Shown here: positions 18,142 through 26,689 of the stretch, piece by piece
Layout: every line of letters starts with the position of its first letter
Position numbering within the stretch: position 1 is the stretch's first letter
Assembly: GCA_943788145.1 (NCBI GenBank)
Contig: CALSPD010000001.1
Coordinates: 54,740-118,739, forward strand
DNA length: 64,000 bases
Direction of reading: 5' to 3'
DNA from: an uncultured Flavobacteriales bacterium
GTDB taxonomy: Bacteria; Bacteroidota; Bacteroidia; Flavobacteriales_G; Salibacteraceae
Position numbers and translations under genes: made by a program
Notes under the pieces: model-generated
Databases searched by the model: none
Told to the model about the DNA's origin: nothing
What the model saw: only the letters and a program-made list of their open reading frames with translations

Positions 18142-19630
18142 GTGGAAAGATACGATGTATGCATTATCGGGGGAGGCCCCTCGGGTTATGCGGCTGCCAT
18201 GAGGGCTATCGATTTTGGAAAAAAAAACCATTCTCATTGAAAAAGGAAAAGTTGGGGGAGCTGGCATTTATGATGGCGCCCTAACATCCAAAACCACTTG
18301 GGAAATCGCTCAAAAAGTGGCGACCATCAATGAAATTATGGAACAATCGGGTCGTCCGCGATTCGAAATCCCGTGGGAAGATGTGAAGCAGACTGTCAAC
18401 GAAGCCATTTTTGACAGGAAGCAACAGTATTCGGCTCATATCAAATTACTTCTCGAAGAAACTTCTACAGTACGCTTCACTTATGCTAGAGGAAAAGGCA
18501 AACTTCTTTCTAAAAATGAAGTTCAGATAACTTCTAAAAAAGGCGAAAGTGTCATCTATGCCGATAATATAATTCTCGCTTCTGGAAGTAGGCCTCGATA
18601 CCTACCAGAAATTGAAACGGACGAAAAAATTATCATGACCAGCGATGGCATCCATCATATGGATGACTATCCAAAAAGTCTTGTCATTCTAGGTGCGGGT
18701 GTGATTGGTTGCGAATATGCCACCATCTTTTCTAATCTAGGTAAAACCAAAGTTTACCTAATTGATCGGGCTGATCGAATTCTCCCTTTCGAAGACGAAG
18801 ATGTCGCTAAAGTAGTGAGCGATAATATGCTAAAGAATGGAGTCACAATACACAGTACAGCGAAATTAGAGCGTATGGTTGTCGTGGATGGCGAAGTTGA
18901 ATACGAGATCTCTAATCTTGATGGATCAAGGGAAATTATTCGAGTCGAAAAAGCATTATTGTCCGTTGGTCGTATTCCCAATACCGAAAAATTAGGCTTA
19001 GAGAATGCGGGGGTAACCCTATCATCCAGAAACTACATCACGGATAGTAAGACCAGAACCAATATTGACAATATCTATGCTGTAGGCGATGTTTCAGGTC
19101 ATATCGCACTTGTAAACATGGGTGAAATTGAAGCTCGATATGCAGTTGAATTGATGTATAATAAAGTCACATCAGAAATTTCTTACGATAACGTTTGTAC
19201 TATCATGTTTCTTGACCCTGAGGTCGCTGCCGTTGGAATGAACGAGCAACAATGCATTGAAAAGGGGCTTCCTATAAAAGTCGTAAAACTCGATTATAGC
19301 TGCATAGCCCGAGCTATCGCGATGAGAAAAACAGAGGGGTTTTTCAAAATCATCGTTACCGATGACGATGAAATGAAGATTCTAGGTATGCGAGCAGTTG
19401 GCGAACATGCTTCAAGCGCCATTCAAGCGATTGCTTTACTTATAAAAATGAACGCCTCTATTTCGGTACTGGCAGACTTAGTGCATCCCCATCCTTCCAT
19501 TATTGAAGGCATTCAAGAATGCGTGAGAATGCTTCTGAACAAATCCATTTTCAAATCTGCTGTCTTTAAAGATGCCATGCAGTGCTACAGAAGAACGGCT
19601 GAAGAAGTAGAGCACCTGCAAGAACTCTAG
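18142..19630 (+). CDS. Lpd-like NAD(P)/FAD oxidoreductase lacking the redox cysteines, +1 frameshift in A9
   Basis: Class I pyridine nucleotide-disulfide oxidoreductase fold, 495 residues when reconstructed. GTG at 18142 reads MERYDVCIIGGGPSG (FAD-binding). The frame breaks in a run of nine A at 18219-18227; with eight it continues TILIEKGKVGG. Without correction the open frame only starts near 18215 and lacks the FAD motif. The NAD motif GAGVIGCEYA and the second FAD motif YAVGDVSG are intact, as is a C-terminal dimer-interface HPHPSIIEG. Where lipoamide dehydrogenase has CLNVGC this protein has GIYDGA (residues 41-46), so it cannot form the redox disulphide. A transhydrogenase- or diaphorase-type activity is possible but unproven. 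A TGA at 18136-18138 leaves GTG as the only start. Confidence 0.85.
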
Positions 19631-20709
19631 TTCTTAAAAGGATCCGAATAGGCAGGGTTTGTCACCAAATTTGAGTCGGTAAGCGTCATTAAAAATTTAA
19701 TTACCGCTGTCTTCTGTTCGGTACTCAAGTCAACGCCTCCGTTCGAGGCAAACTCCATTTTTGGGTCAACCAACGCATAATCATGAACTCCCGTGCTATA
19801 AAATTCTAACACTTGTTCCAGTGTTTCGAATCTACCATCGTGCATATAAGGTGCAGTAAAAACTAAATTCCTCAGACTTGGGGTTTTAAACTTTCCAAAA
19901 TCCAAGGACCTACCAGTTACAGCTGATAATCCTGGCAATACATCTGCTTCACTATCTAATCCATTATTGTGAAAACTGTTATCTGCCAGATTCACATTCT
20001 CGGGAAGATGACAATGAATACAATCGCCTTGACCTAGATCTCTAAAAATCTTATATCCGTCCAATTCCTCGGTTGTAAACTGCTCAACGCCTCTTTGGTA
20101 GCGATCAAACTTTGTATCTGAACTCACAATGGTCAATTCAAATTGAACCAAAGCCTTAGCGACAAGACTGGAATCAATGGCAACTTCGCCAAAAGCGGCT
20201 CGAAACATAGCTGGATAAAGTGGATGATTATTCAATCGATCAATAGCCTCATCCCAAGTCAAATCCATTTCCACTGGGTTCTTTACCGGCTGTAAAGCCT
20301 GATCTTCTCGTGTAGGCGCCCTTCCGTCCCAGAAAAATTGATCCATCCACGCAATATTGAACAAGGGCATAGAATGAAACTTTGTCTCTCCTCCATGGGT
20401 ACCAATACTTTTTGCATCTGGATCGCTAAAGGCGTTTTCCTGTTTATGGCAAGATCCGCAAGAAACATTGTTGTTTTTTGATAAGATTGGATCGTAAAAT
20501 AAATGTCGACCAAGCATGACTCCTTCCGCTGTGAGCAGATTTTCTTCCCCTATATAGTAATCAGGAAAACCATCCGGAATTGGCAAATAGTATGGGGTTG
20601 GCCCGGAGTTATCATCATTGATAAATCGATCTGTTCTAAGCGAGTCTTTTTCACAGGAAAGAAAGACCAACGCAAAGAATCCAAGAATTAATTCCTTGCT
20701 ACGGTTCAT
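19627..20709 (-). CDS. Di-haem cytochrome c peroxidase (MauG/CcpA family), lipoprotein
   Basis: 360 residues. A lipoprotein signal (FLSC, Cys at residue 19) would anchor it to a membrane facing the periplasm. Two c-type haem sites are present, CGSCH (84-88) and CIHCH (230-234), as expected for bacterial cytochrome c peroxidases that reduce H2O2 with electrons from cytochrome c. Family motifs GRHLFYDPILS, FNIAWMDQFFWDGR, TPSLRNLVFTAPYMHDGR and LEQVLEFYSTGVH are all visible. Its start lies inside the end of the upstream S8 protease gene (11-base overlap), so the two are translationally coupled. It converges with the Lpd-like gene by four bases. Whether it is a peroxidase or a MauG-type oxidase cannot be decided here. 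Confidence 0.92.
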   Translation of the reverse strand: MNRSKELILGFFALVFLSCEKDSLRTDRFINDDNSGPTPYYLPIPDGFPDYYIGEENLLTAEGVMLGRHLFYDPILSKNNNVSCGSCHKQENAFSDPDAKSIGTHGGETKFHSMPLFNIAWMDQFFWDGRAPTREDQALQPVKNPVEMDLTWDEAIDRLNNHPLYPAMFRAAFGEVAIDSSLVAKALVQFELTIVSSDTKFDRYQRGVEQFTTEELDGYKIFRDLGQGDCIHCHLPENVNLADNSFHNNGLDSEADVLPGLSAVTGRSLDFGKFKTPSLRNLVFTAPYMHDGRFETLEQVLEFYSTGVHDYALVDPKMEFASNGGVDLSTEQKTAVIKFLMTLTDSNLVTNPAYSDPFKN

Positions 20710-23014
20710 GAGCTATAATAAGCTTGAAGTGTTGCGTTGATTTTCCTGCACATATAGATATCGTATAAAATCCGTTCGCCAAATTCTCCGTTGATACGAT
20801 CATATGCCTAGCAGACAATAACGCATCTTTTTTCACTAATATCCCGTTTGAATTGAATATGAAAACATCAGCTGATTCAAAGTCACACTCAATCTGAACG
20901 CTATTGGAAGCAGGGTTTGGCCAAATTCGAATATTGTGAAGCTCTTCATTCTTGAGTCTTTCCAGACCTAAAGGAAATCCCAATTGAATGGAATCAACAT
21001 GCATACAGCCGTTGTTATCCGTTAAAGTCACCGAATACATGCCATTCGGAATCCCTGAAAGACTAACCGAGGTATCTCCTGTATCCCAAACAAAAGAATA
21101 TGGTGGCGCTCCTCCCGAACCGATCGCTAGAATGCTTCCATCACTTGCCAATTCGGAGGAAGATTCTTGGTATTCAAAATATAATGACAAGCTGTCTGGA
21201 GCTACCAAATTGATCTTAACAGCCGTTGTACATACTCCTGCGGAATCTGTGGCTGTAACAAAGTAGTCTCCGCTTAACAATGCCGTCCGATTTGCGCCAA
21301 AGCTTCCATCCGACCAACCATAATTATAGCCCCCATGGATCGTCACCATACCATCACTAGTTTCAAAACAAGAAGGATCGTGAATTTGCACATCCAATGA
21401 AGGACCGCCATTATCCGACAATGGGAAAGTGGATGTAATACTGTCCCCATTTCCGTCCACCACTGTCAAAGTATAAACTCCAGCACACAGCCCGAATATT
21501 GAATCTGAATTCATTCCATTAAACCAGAAGTATTGATAAGGCCCAACACTACCAACTAATGTTGCTTCTATGCTTCCATTACACGAATCACAATCTGAAT
21601 TTGAGCCATTGAAAATAATTTGTGTGCAGATTGAGGAAACGCTCTCAACACTTTTATAAAGATTCAATCGTCCGCCAGACACAACCTTCCCATTGAGGTT
21701 TGAAATTTCATCAACGCCTTCAGTCAATAGCTTTTCCTTTAAAAAAAGCGCCAATCCAGCCTGATCATATTTGTAAGCGTTGAACACATCTTCGCAAAGC
21801 GCATTGTACATGAGTCCAATCGCGCCAGCTACATGCGGAGTTGCCATTGATGTACCCGTATTATTTCCATAATTATCACCAGGAACAGTCGAATAAATTT
21901 TGGTACCCGGAGCGCCTAAATCAATGGTTTCTAATCCATAAGCCGCACTAGAATTGATCTGATCTGACGAAGTTGTGTTCGTAACACTTATCAAGAACGG
22001 ACTGTCGCAAGATGTTGGAATATCCCCAACCTGATCAATATCGACATTATTGTTGGCCGTTGCCCCTGCGCTTAAAACTCCTTGATAGCCTAGAGAATCA
22101 TACAAGCTGCACCAAATCGGAAAGTCAATCGGCTGGCCGTTATCGACTCCAAAGGATGCATTAGTTGAAACGATATATGCTCCTTTTTCACCATTCGTCT
22201 CATTGTATAATGTCCGCATTTCCAAAACATAGGCGTATGCCTCAACCACAATTGATTCCAAAGTCGAAGAGCCCGTTATGGGCAACACCTTCACGTTCCA
22301 ATTGACCCCCGTTACACCTATTTCATTATTTCCTTTTGCGCCAACAGTTCCAGCAACATGAGTTCCATGATTGTTGTTCGGATGGATGGGTGAGTTAGTA
22401 TAGCAATTCCACCCTGAAACATCATCCACGTACCCATTGCCATCGTCATCAAACCCATTGCCGACTATTTCATTTCGATTGATAAAATAATTATCTAGAA
22501 GATCAATGTGACTCATATCAAAACCTTGGTCAATAACCGCGACTACTATTGTATCGCCAATGGGGGAGAGACCTCCTGTGGCAATATCCCACGCGGCAAG
22601 CGCGCTAATATCAAAAAGACCTGAACCGCCATTGGATCCGTCATTCTCAAAGGCCCATTGCTTATTGAATAGGGAATCATTGGGCTGACCTCGATCTACG
22701 ATATTCACATGATTGTATTGAGCCAATTGGACACCTGCCTCCCGCTCCACAAGTACTCGCGCATCTTCATCATTTAGCCCAGATTCAAATGAAATGAGCC
22801 AAATATTGAGTCGAGAGGAAAGCTCCTTTTCAACCTTAAACTCCACTCCCGACTCTTTGCTAAAAGTTGTGCATAGCTCTTCCGGATTCGCATGCCTCGT
22901 AAATTGAACAATGAGTTGACCTAGAACGTGATCGTTTCCAAGCTCGGTTTGAGCAAACCCGAAAGCACAATAGGAACTAGCAAAGAGAAATAGGAGAAAG
23001 AATCTTAAGCTCAA
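20699..23014 (-). CDS. Subtilisin-like (S8) serine protease with SprB repeats and T9SS type A domain
   Basis: 771 residues. A signal peptide (to about residue 22) is followed by an N-terminal region of about 100 residues (inhibitor-like). The S8 catalytic domain has Asp162 in AVIDQGFDMSH, His216 in NNHGTHVAG and Ser389 in GTSMATPHVAG. Three SprB-type repeats follow (CDSCNGSIEATL..., CFETSDGMVTI..., and one opening ASDGSILAIGSGG). The last 75 residues are a type A T9SS domain (IRIWPNPASNSVQI ... GFYTISI). It is expected to be a secreted, surface-attached endopeptidase. Cys residues in the catalytic domain (WCSLYD, PTSCDSP) could form a disulphide. It is the first gene of a two-gene unit with the di-haem peroxidase. 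Confidence 0.94.
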   Translation of the reverse strand: MSLRFFLLFLFASSYCAFGFAQTELGNDHVLGQLIVQFTRHANPEELCTTFSKESGVEFKVEKELSSRLNIWLISFESGLNDEDARVLVEREAGVQLAQYNHVNIVDRGQPNDSLFNKQWAFENDGSNGGSGLFDISALAAWDIATGGLSPIGDTIVVAVIDQGFDMSHIDLLDNYFINRNEIVGNGFDDDGNGYVDDVSGWNCYTNSPIHPNNNHGTHVAGTVGAKGNNEIGVTGVNWNVKVLPITGSSTLESIVVEAYAYVLEMRTLYNETNGEKGAYIVSTNASFGVDNGQPIDFPIWCSLYDSLGYQGVLSAGATANNNVDIDQVGDIPTSCDSPFLISVTNTTSSDQINSSAAYGLETIDLGAPGTKIYSTVPGDNYGNNTGTSMATPHVAGAIGLMYNALCEDVFNAYKYDQAGLALFLKEKLLTEGVDEISNLNGKVVSGGRLNLYKSVESVSSICTQIIFNGSNSDCDSCNGSIEATLVGSVGPYQYFWFNGMNSDSIFGLCAGVYTLTVVDGNGDSITSTFPLSDNGGPSLDVQIHDPSCFETSDGMVTIHGGYNYGWSDGSFGANRTALLSGDYFVTATDSAGVCTTAVKINLVAPDSLSLYFEYQESSSELASDGSILAIGSGGAPPYSFVWDTGDTSVSLSGIPNGMYSVTLTDNNGCMHVDSIQLGFPLGLERLKNEELHNIRIWPNPASNSVQIECDFESADVFIFNSNGILVKKDALLSARHMIVSTENLANGFYTISICAGKSTQHFKLIIAHEP

Positions 23015-23071
23015 ATCGGAATGTTTAATTCAAAGACGAAAATCGCAGAATAAAGTTGAATATTGTGGGAA

Positions 23072-25624
23072 ATGGAAACGATTAAAAATTTCGAAGTCTA
23101 TAAAAGCTCTGCTGGATCGGGAAAAACATTTACCCTGGCCAGTGCATATCTATCCTTAGTTCTAAAATCAGAAGACCCAAAATATTTCCGCAAGATACTT
23201 GCGTTGACGTTTACGGTAAAAGCAGCATCTGAAATGAAAGAACGAATCATTTCATATTTATCGGCCTTTGCCGGAAGGCAATCTGAACGTAAGGATATTG
23301 CTTCTATGATGGCTGTAGTCTCTTCGAATACAGGATTAAGCGATGATCAAATCATCAATAGAAGCAACAACGTCTTGATTCATCTTATTCACGACTATGG
23401 TGAGTTTTCTGTGCTTACCATAGACAAATTTGTGAATCGCATAATCCGTTCATTTTCGGCAGATTTAGGTCTCAATTCGGATTTTGAAATTGAAATTGAT
23501 CAGACAAAAATCATTGAACAAGTCATTGATGGTCTGATGAATCAAATTGGGATAAATCAGATTATTACCGAACTGATATTAGAGTTTGTAAAGCATCAAA
23601 TTGATGATCAAAAATCATCCGATATTTCTAGTCAACTCGCATCGTTGGCTCGAGAGGTTTTAAGTGAGGAGTATTACCTCAATTCGAAAGGTCAAACCAC
23701 GATGGACCCTAAGCTAATTCATCCGTTACAACAAAGGATTCTGAATGAATTGAAGGCCATAGAGGCAAACGTTTCGAACCTTGGTAGGCGCGCGCTGGAT
23801 CTATTTGACAAATTCGGTTTAGAGGAAGGCGACTTTTATTATTCCAGTCGCGGCATTGCGAAATATTTTCAAAAAGCACGAGAAGCCGATTTGGAATATG
23901 TTTCAAACCCAAATACTATTGTCATAAAAACCATAGAATCGGATAAATGGCAATCGAAGACAAAGGAGCCTGCCGTGTTAGAAATAAAGGATCAATTAAC
24001 CGAATTGTTTAATGCCCTGACGCTTCTAAAACCTGAAATTGAGCGCGTCATTTTTCTCAAAAAGATTCGAACCTTTCTCTATTCAATTGGATTGATTGGT
24101 GAGATTATCCAATTATTCGATTCCATCCGCGAATCGGAAAACATTCAATTGCTATCCGACTATTATAAAATTCTCTCGGACAAATTCGGTCAAGAACAAA
24201 GTCCATTTATCTATGAAAGACTTGGTCAGCGATACGCTCATATTTTAATTGACGAGTTTCAGGACACATCTGCCTTACAGTGGAAAAACCTACTTCCTTT
24301 AATTACAAATTCCCTCTCCGAAGGCAACAAGTCGCTCATCGTTGGCGATGCTAAGCAGTCCATTTATCGTTTTCGAGGAAGCGACCCTGAACAATTCATC
24401 AATTTACCATACGCTGGTTACGAATCTGACCTGCTACTTAAAGCTGCATATCAGGAGTTTTATCTCGACACTAATTTTCGATCCTATTCCAATGTAATTG
24501 ATTTTAACAATCGATTCTTTTCGACACTGCATAAGAGCTTTTTAAGCGAGGAACATGAGCCAACATTTTATCAGTTGCATCAAAAAAAGAATGCTAGAAT
24601 TGGAGGCGAAGTCTTTTTTCATACCGTTGAAAGATTAGAAGAAATGGATCGAATCGAGTCATTCCTAGTGCCGATGGAAAAGAGAATAAAGATCCTATTA
24701 GAAGAAAGTAAGTGCACTGAAAAGGATATATGCATTCTCTTTCAAAAAAACAGTGACGCGTCATTTGTAGCTGGAAAACTGCTTGAATGTGGGTACAAAG
24801 TAACCAGCAGCGAAAGTTTACTTCTCGCAAATAACCCAAACATTCAATTACTCATCTCCACGCTTATAGCCGTTCAAAACAACGGAGACCCATTTTATCT
24901 TCAACAATGGTTGTCGAGGTTAAATCAAACCAATAAACTTAGATCCGATTATCATGAAACTGCCAGTTGGATAAAAAAAGCTAAGCCCCGCATGCATGAA
25001 TTGATCAAAAAACTTGAATTGAACTTGAGCATTGATCGAACCAAACTCGACTCCTTTAACGCACTCCTTTATCTCGCTAAATTTTTCGAACTAAACCTTA
25101 ATGATTTGTTTGTTAGAAAGTTGCTGGATTTTTCGCTGGAATTTGAAACCACATCAATGTACCTAAAATCTACTTTTTTGGACAAATGGGAATCGGAGAA
25201 GAGCAAGCTTTGTATCGATCCTTCGGGTGATGCCAACGCCATTAACATTATGACAATTCATAAATCGAAGGGGCTAGAATTTCCTGTAGTTTTTGTTTAT
25301 CTACCCGAATTCGGAATTAAACGAACAACAAAATCCTTTGCTTGGATAGATCATTGTGAAGATTTACCTGAGCTGAACCAATCCATGCTTCCCTTGCAAG
25401 CATTAAACAACACTAAGTACGAACACTTTTATAAATCGGAACGGGAACGAACGAAATTGGATTTATTGAATTCAATATATGTCGCATTTACAAGAGCCGA
25501 ACGTCATCTAGAAATTTTCACACTTCAAAAAAACGACATCCCACATTCCTCAGAATTACAATTCATCTCGACTTGGCCAGAATGGAACTCGGAAATGAAG
25601 CAACTTCATTTTATTGATTACTGA
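23072..25624 (+). CDS. UvrD/REP superfamily I helicase, AddA-like, without a nuclease domain
   Basis: About 850 residues of an ATP-dependent 3'-5' DNA helicase. Motifs in order: Walker A SSAGSGKTFTL near the N-terminus, ALTFTVKAASEMKERI (Ia), ILIDEFQDTSALQW (II), IVGDAKQSIYRFRGSD (III), TNFRSYSNVI (IV), INIMTIHKSKGLEFPVVF (V) and IYVAFTRAERHLEIF (VI). Start is ATG 23072; a TTG nine bases upstream is in frame. Bacteroidota AddA-like proteins usually run to 1050 residues or more with a C-terminal PD-(D/E)xK nuclease. Here the frame stops about 40 residues after motif VI, and an intact opposite-strand gene begins at once, so the shortening looks genuine. No AddB-like partner is in the window. 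A role in recombinational repair is inferred. Confidence 0.9.
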   Translation: METIKNFEVYKSSAGSGKTFTLASAYLSLVLKSEDPKYFRKILALTFTVKAASEMKERIISYLSAFAGRQSERKDIASMMAVVSSNTGLSDDQIINRSNNVLIHLIHDYGEFSVLTIDKFVNRIIRSFSADLGLNSDFEIEIDQTKIIEQVIDGLMNQIGINQIITELILEFVKHQIDDQKSSDISSQLASLAREVLSEEYYLNSKGQTTMDPKLIHPLQQRILNELKAIEANVSNLGRRALDLFDKFGLEEGDFYYSSRGIAKYFQKAREADLEYVSNPNTIVIKTIESDKWQSKTKEPAVLEIKDQLTELFNALTLLKPEIERVIFLKKIRTFLYSIGLIGEIIQLFDSIRESENIQLLSDYYKILSDKFGQEQSPFIYERLGQRYAHILIDEFQDTSALQWKNLLPLITNSLSEGNKSLIVGDAKQSIYRFRGSDPEQFINLPYAGYESDLLLKAAYQEFYLDTNFRSYSNVIDFNNRFFSTLHKSFLSEEHEPTFYQLHQKKNARIGGEVFFHTVERLEEMDRIESFLVPMEKRIKILLEESKCTEKDICILFQKNSDASFVAGKLLECGYKVTSSESLLLANNPNIQLLISTLIAVQNNGDPFYLQQWLSRLNQTNKLRSDYHETASWIKKAKPRMHELIKKLELNLSIDRTKLDSFNALLYLAKFFELNLNDLFVRKLLDFSLEFETTSMYLKSTFLDKWESEKSKLCIDPSGDANAINIMTIHKSKGLEFPVVFVYLPEFGIKRTTKSFAWIDHCEDLPELNQSMLPLQALNNTKYEHFYKSERERTKLDLLNSIYVAFTRAERHLEIFTLQKNDIPHSSELQFISTWPEWNSEMKQLHFIDY

Positions 25625-26075
25625 AAAGTGCTCTCACAGCCTCAGTCCTGTAGTTAAAAATTTTTTTTAGCTTCTTCCGCACAAATAGCCAATGAGCAAA
25701 TTGGCCAAGAATACCAAATGGCAAGGCATAATCCACTATATCTTCCATCAACACCCCACCTTCTATTTTTTTCAAAAAATGCTTGTGATGCCAAAAGGTA
25801 TATGGTCCAAATCGCTGTTCATCTACAAAGTACTCTTGGTTTTGGCAATGGGAAATTTCTGTCGTCCAGCTCATTGTAATACCCTTGAATGGAGAAATAC
25901 GATAGTTTATAATTTGGCCAGCGTAGGTCTTTCTACCATGTAAATCACCAAGGATGGTGAACTTCATATCGGGTGGAGTTATTAACTCTAAGTTTTTAGG
26001 ATCGGACAGAAACTCCCATGCTGCCTCCATGGAAATAGGTAAGACTTGTTTGGAGTGAATTTGATATACTTTCAT
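25611..26075 (-). CDS. SRPBCC family protein
   Basis: 154 residues of the START/SRPBCC (polyketide cyclase/ligand-binding) fold. The opening VLPISMEAAWEFLSDPKNLELITPP is the classic first strand and helix of the family, followed by the ITMSWTTEISH and DEQRFGPYTFWHHKHFLK blocks found in small stand-alone SRPBCC proteins of Bacteroidota. No ligand can be assigned. No signal peptide, so cytosolic. It converges with the helicase gene (14-base overlap) and is divergent from the GNAT gene across 32 bases. Confidence 0.85.
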   Translation of the reverse strand: MKVYQIHSKQVLPISMEAAWEFLSDPKNLELITPPDMKFTILGDLHGRKTYAGQIINYRISPFKGITMSWTTEISHCQNQEYFVDEQRFGPYTFWHHKHFLKKIEGGVLMEDIVDYALPFGILGQFAHWLFVRKKLKKIFNYRTEAVRALFSNQ

Positions 26076-26107
26076 ACCTTAAAAACAGTTAATCCACATC
26101 TTAGTTC

Positions 26108-26551
26108 ATGAAACATGCATTTCAATTCAAGTCGTTCGGTAATATCTCAAATGAAATTTGGAATTCCATCTTATCGCTGAGAAGTTCAGTATTCGTTTTT
26201 GAGCAGAAATGCATTTATATTGATCCTGATAATTTAGATTCAACCGCCACCCATTGTTACCTTTTGAAGAATGATGAATTAATAGCCTATGCAAGACTAT
26301 TTAAGCAAGAAACTTGGCATATCGGTAGAGTCATTACTGCAATAAAGTTTCGAAATCAAGGGCTTAGCAATGAATTATTAAAAGAAACTATCGCTGAAAT
26401 AATGGAAAAAGACCCGTCCCCAAAAATTGAACTATCTGCGCAGACCTATTTACACGACTTTTATGCCCGATTAGGGTTCACGGCAATAGGATCAATGTAT
26501 TTAGAAGACGGAATACCTCATTTGAAAATGGTTTATTCACCACTTGAGTAA
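26108..26551 (+). CDS. GNAT family N-acetyltransferase, ElaA-like
   Basis: 147 residues with the ElaA layout. The LRSSVFVFEQKCIYIDPDN opening parallels the LR..VFVVEQ.C.Y.D.D signature of E. coli ElaA. IGRVITAIKFRNQGLSNELL is the acetyl-CoA-binding R/Q-x-x-G-x-[GS] loop (RNQGLS), and FYARLGFTAIGSMYLEDGIPH closes the fold. It would acetylate an amine on a small molecule or protein; the substrate is unknown. Monocistronic, followed by a 138-base spacer before dnaB. Confidence 0.88.
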   Translation: MKHAFQFKSFGNISNEIWNSILSLRSSVFVFEQKCIYIDPDNLDSTATHCYLLKNDELIAYARLFKQETWHIGRVITAIKFRNQGLSNELLKETIAEIMEKDPSPKIELSAQTYLHDFYARLGFTAIGSMYLEDGIPHLKMVYSPLE

Positions 26552-26677
26552 AACTTGTGTTTAGAACTATTTAAAACTCCTTCACCCCAAGCCTCGTCTA
26601 TAATAGCGTTTTAGCACAAAGATCTCGATGGGTGCATAACAAAACCTCGAATTCACCTTTCGACCGCGACCTAATTT

Positions 26678-26685
26678 TAACTTTG
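26678..26685 (+). promoter_or_regulatory. -7 box (TAACTTTG) abutting the dnaB start codon
   Basis: TAACTTTG matches TAnnTTTG and ends four bases before ATG 26690, so transcription would start at or within a base or two of the start codon. The -33 region has no good TTG, so the promoter is inferred from the -7 box alone. Confidence 0.45.
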
Positions 26686-26689
26686 AAGC

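Noticed and set aside
17948..18202. Small open frame of 84 codons before the Lpd-like gene
   Set aside because: It overlaps the real Lpd N-terminus in a different frame and has no protein-like features; the 251-base spacer 17891-18141 otherwise shows no gene.
18215..18217. Start of the Lpd-like gene at 18215
   Set aside because: That start removes the FAD-binding GGGPSG motif, which is perfectly readable in the neighbouring frame from GTG 18142.
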